A stretch of 22,910 nucleotides of DNA from Pseudomonadota bacterium (GCA_018819165.1 JAHJQP010000051.1:1-22910); one strand, 5' to 3'. Shown: positions 15,428 to 22,910, counted from the first letter of the stretch. Program-made: numbers and translations. Notes: a model not told the origin generated them from the sequence alone.

Positions 15428-17086
15428 TCATTTCCCGCAGATCATCTCCACATTGGAACAGCCCGGGGGGATGATCGGGTACACGTATTGGTTCTGATCG
15501 ACCATCGCCTCTAACATGTAAGGGCCGGCGGCGGCGCTCATCCGGGCGATTGCCTCCGTCGGATCCTCGTCCACGGCGACCCGTTCCGCCGGGACGCCGA
15601 ACCCCTTCGCCACCGCCGTCAGATCGACCCGGTCGCCCAGGTCGCTTGTCGTGAAGCGGGCGTCGTAGAAGAGATCCTGGATCTGCCGGATCATTCCCAG
15701 GTGGCCGTTGTTGATGACGACGACCTTGATCGGCAGCCCGTAGGCGCTGATCGTGGCCAGCTCCTGGATGTTCATGTAGAACCCCCCGTCGCCGCAGATG
15801 ACAACCACCTCCCGGTCGGGGGCGCCTACCCTTGCGCCGATCGCAGCCGGGACGGAGAATCCCATCGTTCCCATCCCTCCGCTCGTGAGCAGGCTGCGGG
15901 GGGAGTGGGTCTGCCAGGTGCGGACGGTCCAGATCTGGTTCAGCCCCACGTCGGAGACGACGATCGTCTCCCGGGGCATTGCGGCCTGGATTTTCCGAAT
16001 GAGGCTTCCCGCCTGGCCGCAGCCGCCGTCGGTGAGCTTTTCTTCCAGGGTTTGTCGGTCCGTTCGGATCCGTTCGAGCCAGGCGTTCCGCTCCCTGGGA
16101 ACGATCAGGGGGAGGAGCGCCGCAAGGGCCTCCTGGATATCCCCCACAAAAGGGAAGTCCACCTTGACGTTCTTCCCGATGGAGGTGGGGTCAATGTCGA
16201 TCTGGGCGACAGTGGCCAAGGGGGCGAACTCGTCGATGACGGAGGTGCTCCGCTCCGTGAAGCGGGCGCCAAGGGCGAGGATAAAGTCAGACTGGTGGAT
16301 CATCCGGTTGGCCAGCTCGTTGCCGTGCGTGCCGATGAAGCCGAGGTTGAAGCCGTTGGCGGAGGCGACCGAGCCGATCCCCATCATCGTCGTGACAAAG
16401 GGAACCTGCGCCTTCTGGATGAATTCGCTCATCTGGGTGCAGGCATCGCCAAGCTTGACCCCGCCGCCGATAAGGATAACCGGGCGTTCGCTCCGGTTCA
16501 GGGCCTGGGCGATCCTCTCTAACTGCTCCCGGTTCTCGATCCGCTTCGGCTGCGCCTTCGGCGCCTTTTTGGGCTGCTCGCCGCAGCGGGCGCTCAGGAT
16601 GTCCTTCGGGATGTCCACGAGGACCGGCCCGGTCCGGCCGGTGCTGGCGAGCTGGAAGGCCTGGCGAAGCGAAGAGGCGATCTGGTTGGCGTCGCGGATC
16701 ATGAAGCTGTGCTTTGTGATGGGCATCGTGATCCCGATGATATCCGTCTCCTGGAAGGCGTCCCGGCCCCAGAGATCGCTGTTGACTTGGGCCGTGATGG
16801 CGACCATAGGCGTCGAATCCATGTAGGCGGTGGCGATCCCGGTGACGAGGTTCGTGGCGCCGGGACCCGACGTCGCGAGGCAGACCCCCACCTTCCCCGT
16901 CGCCCGTGCATAGCCGTCGGCGGCATGGGCCGCCGCCTGCTCGTGCCGCATGAGGTAGTGCCGGATGGTGCTGTCGGCCATCCGGTCGTTGAGCGGGAGG
17001 GTGTTGGCCCCGGGGTAGCCGAAGATCACATCCACCCCTTCCTCCAGGAGGGTTTTCAGAACGATGTCTGCACCGATGGGTTCCAT
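15428..17086 (-). CDS. ilvB: Acetolactate synthase large (catalytic) subunit
   Basis: 552 residues from the ATG at 17086; the frame opens 24 codons earlier, but those lie inside the attenuator hairpins. AAAGGAG lies 13 nt upstream, rather far. ThDP-dependent enzyme condensing pyruvate to acetolactate. Catalytic Glu49 in LMRHEQAAAHAADGYAR, ATSGPGATNL (71-80), a central FAD-binding domain (LALGARFTERST), and the ThDP/Mg motif VICGDGGFYMNIQEL...VINN. Its expression should follow the upstream Leu/Val leader peptide and attenuator. The C-terminal QNQYVYPIIPPGCSN is family-like. Confidence 0.95.
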   Translation of the reverse strand: MEPIGADIVLKTLLEEGVDVIFGYPGANTLPLNDRMADSTIRHYLMRHEQAAAHAADGYARATGKVGVCLATSGPGATNLVTGIATAYMDSTPMVAITAQVNSDLWGRDAFQETDIIGITMPITKHSFMIRDANQIASSLRQAFQLASTGRTGPVLVDIPKDILSARCGEQPKKAPKAQPKRIENREQLERIAQALNRSERPVILIGGGVKLGDACTQMSEFIQKAQVPFVTTMMGIGSVASANGFNLGFIGTHGNELANRMIHQSDFILALGARFTERSTSVIDEFAPLATVAQIDIDPTSIGKNVKVDFPFVGDIQEALAALLPLIVPRERNAWLERIRTDRQTLEEKLTDGGCGQAGSLIRKIQAAMPRETIVVSDVGLNQIWTVRTWQTHSPRSLLTSGGMGTMGFSVPAAIGARVGAPDREVVVICGDGGFYMNIQELATISAYGLPIKVVVINNGHLGMIRQIQDLFYDARFTTSDLGDRVDLTAVAKGFGVPAERVAVDEDPTEAIARMSAAAGPYMLEAMVDQNQYVYPIIPPGCSNVEMICGK

Positions 17087-17111
17087 AGTACTTTGCTTGC
17101 TCCTTTCGCAG

Positions 17112-17148
17112 AAAAAAAGCCGCCGATTCTCCCGAACCGCGGCTTTTT
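17112..17148 (-). terminator. Attenuator terminator (hairpin 3:4) before ilvB
   Basis: On the minus strand AAAAAGCCGC pairs with GCGGCTTTTT (plus 17114-17123 with 17139-17148), followed by more Ts (17112-17113). It ends about 25 nt before the ilvB ATG. Its first arm is also the second arm of the antiterminator at 17138-17168. Confidence 0.75.
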
Positions 17149-17168
17149 GCGAAAACAAAAAAGCCGCG
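17138..17168 (-). promoter_or_regulatory. Antiterminator hairpin (2:3)
   Basis: An 11-bp perfect stem pairs 17138-17148 (CGCGGCTTTTT on the plus strand) with 17158-17168 (AAAAAGCCGCG), loop 9 nt. It uses one arm of each terminator hairpin, so it cannot coexist with either. Confidence 0.7.
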
Positions 17169-17188
17169 ACCTTGCTGGGCCCGCGGCT
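17157..17188 (-). terminator. First hairpin (1:2) with T-run, upstream of the attenuator
   Basis: AGCCGCG (minus strand, plus 17188-17182) pairs with CGCGGCT (17168-17162), followed by a run of Ts. It serves as protector stem and may itself terminate. Confidence 0.65.
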
Positions 17189-17211
17189 CGCATCCTTTTT
17201 TGGTCAATCCA

Positions 17212-17301
17212 TCAAAGACGCCGAGCAGCAGCCCCGGTGCGTACGAGTACTACGACGCCAAGTACGAGAAGCAGGCTGTTCGACAGCGAATGATGGATCA
17301 T
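17212..17301 (-). CDS. ilvB leader peptide (Leu/Val-rich, attenuation)
   Basis: A 29-codon frame starting ATG at 17301 with GGAAGGAAG 7-8 nt upstream and ending TGA at 17212. Residues 10-20 read LLLVLGVVVLV; in all there are 7 Leu, 5 Val and 1 Ile among 29, followed by a small basic tail RTGAAARRL. It sits between a TTGACA promoter and two T-tailed hairpins ahead of ilvB, exactly where branched-chain operons carry leader peptides (E. coli ilvL and ivbL are examples). Slow translation of the Leu/Val codons when those charged tRNAs are scarce would favour readthrough. It has no other likely function. Confidence 0.85.
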   Translation of the reverse strand: MIHHSLSNSLLLVLGVVVLVRTGAAARRL

Positions 17302-17335
17302 GACAACTTCCTTCCAAATTAATGTTGGATATACT

Positions 17336-17362
17336 CCTATAATAAAGAAAAACCGTTGTCAA
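17336..17362 (-). promoter_or_regulatory. Promoter of the ilv leader and ilvBNC operon
   Basis: A perfect TTGACA (17362-17357) and TATAGG (17341-17336) with a 15-nt spacer on the minus strand. An overlapping ATTATA is possible with a shorter spacer. It lies just past the PBP stop and 35-60 nt before the leader ATG. Confidence 0.5.
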
Positions 17363-17382
17363 GGTGATTTTTTATGAAATCG

Positions 17383-19440
17383 TCAGAAGTTGGGGTCCAT
17401 GTCGAACTTGAAGACCCCTCCGGGGAGGCTTGAGGGATCGACTGTCTGGGCGTTATCGGGCGTCGTTCCTTCGAGGAAACATTCGAAGATCGCCCCGCGG
17501 TTCGACGGTTTGGCCGGAGCGCCGGTTTTCGGGTCCACCTTGATGAAGACGATCCCTTCCGGGATGGGGAAGACCTCGATCGGCGTTCCCTCAAGGGCCT
17601 TTTCTGCAAAATAGAGCCAGATCGGGGCCGCGGCGCGGCCGCCCACCTCCTGCCTGCCGAGGGTTTGCTCCTGATCGAAGCCCACCCAGACGCCGGCGAC
17701 CAGAGACGGCGTGAAGCCCATGAACCAGGCGTCGCGCATGTCGTCCGTCGTCCCGGTTTTCCCGGCGACCGGCCGGCCCAATCTCTTGACCCTCTGCCCC
17801 GTCCCGCTTTCGACGACATCCTGCATGAGGTAGCTCGTCATAAAGGCGATCCGCGGATCGATCACCTGCTCGATTTTCGGCTGCGTCTCTTCAAAGACAT
17901 GGCCGGTCCGATCGACGATCTTCCGGATGAAGAACGGCTGGACCCGCTTTCCCCCGTCGGCAAGAACGCCGTAAGCCCGGACCAGCTCCTGGAGGGTAAC
18001 CACCGAGGTGCCGAGGGCTATCGAGAGATTCCGCTCGATGGGGGAGACGATCCCCAGGTTGGCTGCATAGGACGCGGCGTAATCCACGCCGATCTCCTCG
18101 AGGATCTTGATCGTGATGATGTTCCGGGAGTGGATCAGGGCGTTGTGCAGCGTGGTAGGCCCCAGAAATTTTTCGTCGAAGTTCTTCGGTTTCCAGACCC
18201 CGTCGGGCTGAGAGGGGTCGGGGTAGACGATGGGGGCGTCGATGATCACTGTCGAGGGGGTCATCCCCTTGTCGAAGGCCGCCGTGTAGATGATCGGCTT
18301 GAAGGCCGAGCCGGGCTGGCGGCGGGACTGGGTGGCGCGGTTGAATTCGCTCCGGTTGAAGTCGCGCCCCCCGACCATCGCCTGGATGGCGCCGGTCTTG
18401 GCGTCCATGGCAAAGAGCGCCCCCTGCACCTTCCCTTTCTCATACCCTTCGCGCTCTTCCAGCTCCCTGAGCCCCTGTTCGATCGCGTCGCGGGCCGCCT
18501 TCTGCATCTGGATGTTCAGGGTCGTGTGGACCTCGAGACCCTCCTTGTAGAGGACGTCGTTGCCGTATTTCTCCTGGATGTAGCGGCGGATGTTTTCGAT
18601 GAAGTAGGGGGCGATCTTGTCCTTCGGCTTGATCGAACGGAAGCTAAGACGCGTGGCTATCGCCCGTTCTTTTTCCTTCTTCGTGATGTAGCCGTCCCCC
18701 AGCATCTGCGAGAGGACGTAGGCCTGCCGCTGGTAGGCGCGCTCCGGGTAGAGGTAGGGGGAGTAGTTGCTGGGTGCCTTGGGGAGGCCGGCCAGGAGGG
18801 CCGTTTCCGCAAGGGTCAAGTCGCGCGCACTCTTCCCGAAATACCCCTGGGAAGCGGCCTCGATCCCGTAGGTCCCGTGGCCGAGATAGATGTGGTTCAG
18901 GTAGAGGGTGATGATCTCTTCCTTGGTCAGATACTTGTCGATCTTGTAGGCCAGGAGCGCCTCCTTGATCTTTCTCATGTAGCGCTTTTCCGAGGAGAGG
19001 TAGAGGGTCTTGGCGACCTGCTGGGTGATGGTGCTTCCCCCCTGGACGATCCGTCCCGCCTCGATATTCTTGAAGAAGGCCCGAAACATGCTCTGCATGT
19101 CGAAGCCCCTGTGCTGGAAGAAACGGGCATCCTCGGCGGCGACGAAGGCCTGGATGACGATCTTCGGGATATCTTCGTATTTGATCACCTTCCGGTCCTC
19201 GAGGAAGAACTCGTCGATCAGTTCGTTGTTGTCCGCATAAACCCGCGTCGTGATGCTGGGGCGGTAATCCTTCAGGGCGGCGATGCTCGGGAGCTCCTTC
19301 AGCAGGATAAAGTAGAACAGGCTGGTTCCCGCCAGGGCGGTCGTGATAAACAGGAGTAAAATCACGACCATGATGATCCCCAGAAGGGAGCGTCGCGAGG
19401 ACTTCCTGCTCCTCCGGTATGAACGCTTAACTGTGGTCAT
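17383..19440 (-). CDS. mrcA: Class A penicillin-binding protein (PBP1A-type glycosyltransferase/transpeptidase)
   Basis: 685 residues. A basic N-terminus, one membrane anchor (about 20-46), then the GT51 glycosyltransferase: AAEDARFFQHRGFD (101-114, catalytic Glu103), GGSTITQQVAK (134-144), KEEIITLYLNHIYLG (174-188). The transpeptidase follows: active-site Ser379 in SAFK (379-382), SRN (439-441), KTGT (562-565). It polymerises and cross-links peptidoglycan in the periplasm. The ATG overlaps the tatC stop by 4 bp (ATGA), so it is probably coupled to tatC. No clear terminator separates it from the downstream ilv promoter. Length is normal for a PBP1A without the large OB insertion of E. coli. 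Confidence 0.95.
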   Translation of the reverse strand: MTTVKRSYRRSRKSSRRSLLGIIMVVILLLFITTALAGTSLFYFILLKELPSIAALKDYRPSITTRVYADNNELIDEFFLEDRKVIKYEDIPKIVIQAFVAAEDARFFQHRGFDMQSMFRAFFKNIEAGRIVQGGSTITQQVAKTLYLSSEKRYMRKIKEALLAYKIDKYLTKEEIITLYLNHIYLGHGTYGIEAASQGYFGKSARDLTLAETALLAGLPKAPSNYSPYLYPERAYQRQAYVLSQMLGDGYITKKEKERAIATRLSFRSIKPKDKIAPYFIENIRRYIQEKYGNDVLYKEGLEVHTTLNIQMQKAARDAIEQGLRELEEREGYEKGKVQGALFAMDAKTGAIQAMVGGRDFNRSEFNRATQSRRQPGSAFKPIIYTAAFDKGMTPSTVIIDAPIVYPDPSQPDGVWKPKNFDEKFLGPTTLHNALIHSRNIITIKILEEIGVDYAASYAANLGIVSPIERNLSIALGTSVVTLQELVRAYGVLADGGKRVQPFFIRKIVDRTGHVFEETQPKIEQVIDPRIAFMTSYLMQDVVESGTGQRVKRLGRPVAGKTGTTDDMRDAWFMGFTPSLVAGVWVGFDQEQTLGRQEVGGRAAAPIWLYFAEKALEGTPIEVFPIPEGIVFIKVDPKTGAPAKPSNRGAIFECFLEGTTPDNAQTVDPSSLPGGVFKFDMDPNF

Positions 19441-20219
19441 GGGGTTTTTTCTTCTTTCTCTGCCTCTGCTTCTTCAGATTCGGGCTTTTTCCTTCCGGCG
19501 AATTTTGCCACAAAAATGCTCACCTCGTAAAGAAACATGAGCGGGATCGCCATGAGGATCTGGCTGAGGACATCGGGAGAGGGGGTCAGGATCGCGGCGA
19601 CGATGAAGATGACCAAGATCGCATAGCGCCTCTGTTTCGACAGCATCTTCGCATTGACAATCCCGATCTTGGTCAGGAAGAAGATGAAGACCGGCATCTC
19701 GAAGCAGAGGCCGAAAGCGAGGAGGAACTTCAGGGTCAGGTCGAGGTATTCCCTGAACGAGATCATCGGCTTGAGGAAATCCGTGGAAAAACTCACAAAA
19801 AAACCGAACGCCGGGGGAAGGGCAATGAAATAGCCGAACAGAACGCCACCGGCGAACAGGATTGTGGAGAAGAAGACGAAGGGGAGGACGTATTTTTTCT
19901 CGTTGCTGTAGAGCCCCGGGGAGACGAATCTCCATATCTGGAAGAGGGTGAAGGGGGCGGTCAGCAGCAGCGAGGCGAAGAAGGCGATCTTCATGTGGAT
20001 GAAGAAGGCCTCCGGCAGTCCCGTAAAGATCAGCGAACTTTGGGCCGGCAGGGCTTCGATGAGGGGCTTCGTGATCACCTTGAACGACCAGTCCTTGAAC
20101 AGGTAGCAGACGCCGAAACCGAGGCCGATTCCAGCGAGGATGCGGATGAGCCTCGTCTTCAGCTCTTCGAGGTGCGCCATCAGGGGCAGTCTCTCTTCTT
20201 CGGGCTTGTCGTTTTCCAT
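19437..20219 (-). CDS. tatC: Twin-arginine translocase subunit TatC
   Basis: 260 residues. N-terminal LMAHLEELKTRLIRIL (13-28) is the conserved cytoplasmic signal-peptide contact region, followed by six predicted membrane segments. FTGLPEAFFIHMK, PFTLFQIWRFVSPGLYSNEK and the conserved acidic stretch FEMPVFIFFLTK are TatC signatures. It is the receptor for folded Tat substrates in the inner membrane. A charged Glu/Lys tail ends the protein. It lies 30 bp after the tatA-like gene and overlaps the PBP gene by 4 bp. Confidence 0.95.
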   Translation of the reverse strand: MENDKPEEERLPLMAHLEELKTRLIRILAGIGLGFGVCYLFKDWSFKVITKPLIEALPAQSSLIFTGLPEAFFIHMKIAFFASLLLTAPFTLFQIWRFVSPGLYSNEKKYVLPFVFFSTILFAGGVLFGYFIALPPAFGFFVSFSTDFLKPMISFREYLDLTLKFLLAFGLCFEMPVFIFFLTKIGIVNAKMLSKQRRYAILVIFIVAAILTPSPDVLSQILMAIPLMFLYEVSIFVAKFAGRKKPESEEAEAEKEEKTP

Positions 20220-20249
20220 GGGATGTCTTGCCGGGGCTCCTTTGAGGAA

Positions 20250-20564
20250 TCAGGCCTGGGGTTTGGGGTCGGCCGTCTTCGGGGCGTTATCATCCGCGGG
20301 GGCGGGCGCGGCGGGCGGGACTGGGGCTTCCTTTTCTTCACCTTTGCCGTAGAGCAGCGAATCCTTGAGATCGTTTACATCTTTCTTCAGCTCGTCCGTC
20401 CTGAGAGTCTCCTTGATCGTATCGGTAGCGCTTTCGGTCACCTTGCGGAATTCGGAGAGCCCCTTTCCCAGAGCCTTTGCGATATCGGGCAGTTTCTTGG
20501 GGCCCACCACGAGCAGGGCAATCACTGCGATAACCAGCAGTTCTGGCATTCCGATACCAAACAT
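20250..20564 (-). CDS. tatA: TatA/TatB-family twin-arginine translocase component
   Basis: 104 residues from the ATG at 20564, with AGGAAGAGGTG upstream; the frame is open for 52 earlier codons, but these cross the promoter. A short N-terminal hydrophobic helix (MPELLVIAVIALLVVGPKKL, 6-25), the hinge GPKKLP, then an amphipathic helix (about 26-50), a charged helix and a Pro/Ala-rich tail. GP at the hinge and MPELL are TatB-like, while size and KLP..AK.LGK fit TatA/E. I cannot decide between them, and it may serve both roles. First gene of the operon with tatC. Confidence 0.88.
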   Translation of the reverse strand: MFGIGMPELLVIAVIALLVVGPKKLPDIAKALGKGLSEFRKVTESATDTIKETLRTDELKKDVNDLKDSLLYGKGEEKEAPVPPAAPAPADDNAPKTADPKPQA

Positions 20565-20648
20565 GATTTCACCTCTTCCTTTCCCTTCTGCTATGAAAGC
20601 CCAGCAAAATAAAAAGGATTTTCTTATCGAAGCTTTCCTCGCAACGCA

Positions 20649-20678
20649 CTTATACCCGCAGACGGAAATGTTTGTCAA
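20649..20678 (-). promoter_or_regulatory. Promoter of the tat-PBP operon
   Basis: A perfect TTGACA (20678-20673), 18 nt, then TATAAG (20654-20649) on the minus strand, giving an untranslated leader of about 80 nt. The rest of the 257-bp divergent gap to the deacetylase gene shows only a weak plus-strand candidate (TTGCCA at 20714-20719, poor -10). Confidence 0.65.
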
Positions 20679-20821
20679 CGATTTTTCCAGAGACCGCCGG
20701 CCCGGAAAATCTTTTGCCATTTAAGGGCTTTTATGTTAAAAGGCAGGCCACTGCGCGGCGTCGGGCAGTGCCCCTGGCGGGACAGGGGACTGAATTCCGC
20801 GGGCGCGTCTGAAGGTAACCG

Positions 20822-21886
20822 ATGTCGAAAAAAACAGGAATTGTGAAGGACATGCAGTATGTCAGGCATGGTCCTGAATATGGCCATCCCGAGTCCCCAC
20901 AACGGCTGATATCGATCTACGAGATGTTAGACAATCCCGACATGTCGTGGAAGTTTGCCTGGATCGATGCGCGGTACGCCACGCGCGAAGAGTTGGAGCG
21001 GGTCCACCGGCCCTCTTACATTGATTATATCGCTGCCACGGCGGGGAAGACCATGATGCTCGATCCCGACACGGTCGCCACCGCCGAGACGTATGATGCG
21101 GCGAGGCGGGCGGCGGGCGGCTTCATCAACGCCGTCGACAGCGTGGTTTCCGGGGAGACGGACAATGCCTTTGCCCTGGTCCGGCCGCCGGGCCACCACG
21201 CCCAGGCAGCGGAGGCGGCAGGGTTTTGCATTTTCAACAACATCGCCATAGGCGCCCGGCATGCCCTGGCTCGGCACAGGATGAAACGGGTCTTGATCGT
21301 GGACTGGGATCTCCACCACGGCAACGGCACCCAGGAGGCATTTTACGAGGACCGGCAGGTCCTCTACTTTTCGGCACACCAGTCTCCCGCCTATCCGGGA
21401 ACGGGCGGCCTCACGGAGATGGGAAAGGGGCTGGGGCTCGGCTACACGCTCAACGTGCCCTTGATTCCCGGTGCGGGCGACGCCCTGTATGTTAGTCTGT
21501 TCCGCGACATCCTGTCACCGATTGCCCTGGCATTTCGGCCGGAGATCATCCTGGTATCGGCGGGATTCGATAACTATGTCGGCGACCCCCTGGGGGCGAT
21601 GGAGGTGACGCCGGAAGGTTTTGCCTGCATGACCCGGATCCTCCTGGATCTGGCCGATCAATGTTGCGGCGGTCGTCTGGCGGCCACCCTTGAGGGGGGA
21701 TACAATATCCAGGGGCTGACCAAATCCGTCCGGGCGATGCTTCTCGAGCTTCTGGGGGAAACCCGGATGACGGAGGAGACGCTGATTGGGATGGTCGCCG
21801 GTACGGATGAAAAGGCGAGCCGCGTCATCGGACGGGTGCGGGAGCAGTTCGAACCCTACTGGCCGGTCCTGCGAAACGAGAGGTGA
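20822..21886 (+). CDS. Histone deacetylase-family / acetylpolyamine-amidohydrolase-like protein
   Basis: 354 residues. Arginase/deacetylase fold: GHPESPQRL (21-29), RPPGHHA (121-127, catalytic H125/H126), VDWDLHHGNGTQ (160-171, zinc ligands D163 and H165), SAGFDNYVGDPLGAM (246-260, D250 the third ligand) and LEGGYN (291-296, Tyr295). All catalytic and metal-binding residues are present, so it should be active. It removes an acyl group from an amide; bacterial members act on acetylpolyamines, acetylated proteins such as acetyl-CoA synthetase, or other small amides. The substrate here cannot be told. A single gene, divergent from the tat operon; ATG at 20822 with only a weak GAAGG site. Confidence 0.88.
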   Translation: MSKKTGIVKDMQYVRHGPEYGHPESPQRLISIYEMLDNPDMSWKFAWIDARYATREELERVHRPSYIDYIAATAGKTMMLDPDTVATAETYDAARRAAGGFINAVDSVVSGETDNAFALVRPPGHHAQAAEAAGFCIFNNIAIGARHALARHRMKRVLIVDWDLHHGNGTQEAFYEDRQVLYFSAHQSPAYPGTGGLTEMGKGLGLGYTLNVPLIPGAGDALYVSLFRDILSPIALAFRPEIILVSAGFDNYVGDPLGAMEVTPEGFACMTRILLDLADQCCGGRLAATLEGGYNIQGLTKSVRAMLLELLGETRMTEETLIGMVAGTDEKASRVIGRVREQFEPYWPVLRNER

Positions 21887-21921
21887 CGCCCGCGTAATAA
21901 GTCTCAAAGCCTTGAATTGGG

Positions 21922-22044
21922 GACGGCTTCGTAAAAGTCCGCAAGCAAGGCGCGCAAAGCCTGAGGAATGAGGCGTACTTTTACGTACGCCGCAGTGACG
22001 AAGGATGCAGCGCAACGCAGCATCCGGACTTTTACGAAGCCGTC
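21922..22044. repeat. 123-bp intergenic inverted repeat
   Basis: 20-bp perfect terminal arms, GACGGCTTCGTAAAAGTCCG at 21922-21941 and its complement at 22025-22044. The interior has smaller palindromes (GTAC-TTTTAC-GTAC; GGATGC.....GCATCC). It lies between the deacetylase gene and gatC, and its right arm ends one base before the gatC ribosome-binding site. It fits a dispersed repeat of a type I associate with deltaproteobacterial intergenic regions (recollection). Confidence 0.85.
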
Positions 22045-22056
22045 GGAAGTGATTCA

Positions 22057-22353
22057 TTGGAGAAGATCAGGATCAACAAGGAAGAGGTGGCCTACGTGGC
22101 CCATCTGGCGAGGCTTTCGTTCAGCGAAGGGGAAACGGAGAAGTTTACCTCGCAGTTGAACGATATCCTTCTGTACATGGACAAGCTCAACGAGGTGGAC
22201 ACGACCGGCGTCGAGCCGGTGACCCATGCCATCGCCAGGGAAAACGCCTTCCGCGAAGACAGGGTCGTGGCGTCCCTCCCCGCGGAGGCCTCCCTGGCCA
22301 ATGCCCCGGAGACACGGGGGAGCTGCTTCCAGGTTCCGAAGGTGATCGAATAA
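22057..22353 (+). CDS. gatC: Asp-tRNA(Asn)/Glu-tRNA(Gln) amidotransferase subunit C
   Basis: 98 residues. TTG start at 22057, chosen because GGAAG lies 7 nt upstream and the family start (EKIRINKEEVAYVAHLARLSF) follows at once. Typical GatC: small, with EVDTTGVEPVTHA (46-58) and ETRGSCFQVPKVIE at the end. It holds the GatA-GatB complex together, which amidates Asp/Glu misloaded on tRNA(Asn)/tRNA(Gln). It lies 11 bp before gatA, so one operon. The TTG start may tune its level. Confidence 0.92.
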   Translation: MEKIRINKEEVAYVAHLARLSFSEGETEKFTSQLNDILLYMDKLNEVDTTGVEPVTHAIARENAFREDRVVASLPAEASLANAPETRGSCFQVPKVIE

Positions 22354-22364
22354 AGAGAAAAGAT

Positions 22365-22910
22365 ATGGAATTATACGAGTTAACCATTCACGAACTGCAG
22401 GATAAGCTGCGGGAGGGAGAGACCACCTCCGCCGAGATCACTGCATCCGTCTTTGGGCGGATCGATGCTGTGGAGAAGGATGTCCGCGCTTATATCACCC
22501 TGATGCGGGAGACGGCCCTTGCCGAGGCGGAGCGCGCCGACCTGGCGATCGGAAAGGGCGAAATGGGGGCCCTGACGGGGATTCCCGTCGCTCTTAAGGA
22601 CATTTTCTGCACGAAGGGGGTCCGGACGACCTGCGGCTCCCGGATCCTCAACAACTTCATCCCCCCCTATGACGCGACCGTCGTGGAGAAGCTCCGGGCG
22701 GCCGGGGCGGTCTGCACTGGAAAGACGAACATGGACGAGTTTGCCATGGGGTCCTCGACGGAGAACTCCTTCTTCGGCGTGACCCGCAACCCCTGGGATC
22801 TCGAGCGGATCCCCGGCGGGTCGAGCGGCGGTTCCGCGGCGGCGGTGGCCGCCGGAGAGTGCATCGCCGCTTTCGGCTCCGACACGGGCGGCTCCATCCG
22901 CCAGCCGGCG
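22365..22910 (+). CDS. gatA: Asp-tRNA(Asn)/Glu-tRNA(Gln) amidotransferase subunit A (partial, C-terminus off the right edge)
   Basis: 182 codons of about 485 seen. ATG at 22365 with AGAGAAAAG upstream. Amidase-signature Lys-Ser-Ser triad: K78 in VALKDIFCTKG, S153 in PGGSSGGSAAA (150-160), S177 in GSDTGGSIRQPA (171-182). GatA hydrolyses glutamine to ammonia for GatB. Residue numbering is one lower than the catalytic set known in Staphylococcus GatA (79/154/178), supporting the start. gatB probably follows outside the window. Confidence 0.95.
   Translation, partial: MELYELTIHELQDKLREGETTSAEITASVFGRIDAVEKDVRAYITLMRETALAEAERADLAIGKGEMGALTGIPVALKDIFCTKGVRTTCGSRILNNFIPPYDATVVEKLRAAGAVCTGKTNMDEFAMGSSTENSFFGVTRNPWDLERIPGGSSGGSAAAVAAGECIAAFGSDTGGSIRQPA

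Noticed and set aside
17314..17328. CCAA-N7-TTGG at the ilv transcript start as a fifth copy of the operator
   Set aside because: Arm spacing differs by one base from the four array sites and it is isolated; probably chance.
17665..19359. 564-codon plus-strand frame opposite the PBP gene
   Set aside because: Antisense to a gene with complete catalytic motifs; composition typical of a mirrored high-G+C frame.
20714..20741. Plus-strand promoter for the deacetylase gene (TTGCCA with TTAAAA)
   Set aside because: The -10 matches only 3 of 6 and the spacing is uncertain; too weak to list.

Overview
The window reads as a high-G+C chromosome segment of a Gram-negative bacterium. It carries LPS inner-core sugar genes, a periplasmic efflux adaptor and a Tat translocase. 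The gene styles and the palindromic intergenic repeats suggest a deltaproteobacterium/Desulfobacterota (Syntrophales-like). That placement is inference; no rRNA or other marker is present.

Layout. (1) Positions 1-1137, minus: 5'-terminal part of an RND/HlyD-type efflux adaptor, running off the left edge. (2) 1415-2828, plus: a SAM methyltransferase and a TrmJ-type RNA 2'-O-methyltransferase, one base apart. (3) 2879-9197, plus: an envelope-sugar/lipid cluster with its own promoter. It holds an Fe-dependent alcohol dehydrogenase, a DegT-family aminotransferase, an ADP-heptose 6-epimerase (hldD), CMP-Kdo synthetase (kdsB), a divergent PlsC-like acyltransferase and a secreted PAP2 phosphatase. 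Dehydrogenase plus aminotransferase next to kdsB is the signature of 8-amino-Kdo (Kdo8N) synthesis, as known from Shewanella KdnB/KdnA. (4) 9234-13655: a visibly A+T-richer block with two coupled ATPase genes on the minus strand, one a STAND-like protein with four almost identical 43-residue TPR units. A clustered palindromic operator array brackets its promoter, and a 29-bp direct repeat matching the 3' end of ilvC lies at each end. This is the accessory part of the window and the best candidate for an undescribed system. (5) 13627-17362, minus: an ilvB-ilvN-ilvC branched-chain amino acid operon, preceded by a 29-codon Leu/Val-rich leader peptide and a mutually exclusive terminator/antiterminator region, i.e. 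an attenuator. (6) 17383-20678, minus: a tatA/B-like gene, tatC and a class A penicillin-binding protein (tatC and the PBP overlap by 4 bp), behind a clear sigma70-type promoter. (7) 20822-21886, plus: a histone-deacetylase-family amidohydrolase. (8) 22057-22910, plus: gatC and the first third of gatA, next to a 123-bp palindromic repeat.

The housekeeping parts fit together simply: envelope sugar and lipid building, cell wall synthesis, Tat export, branched-chain amino acid synthesis and tRNA-dependent amidation. Two mobile-looking palindromic elements (5355-5414 and 15367-15426) are reverse-complement copies of the same repeat. No tRNA, rRNA, CRISPR array, transposase or integrase was recognised.
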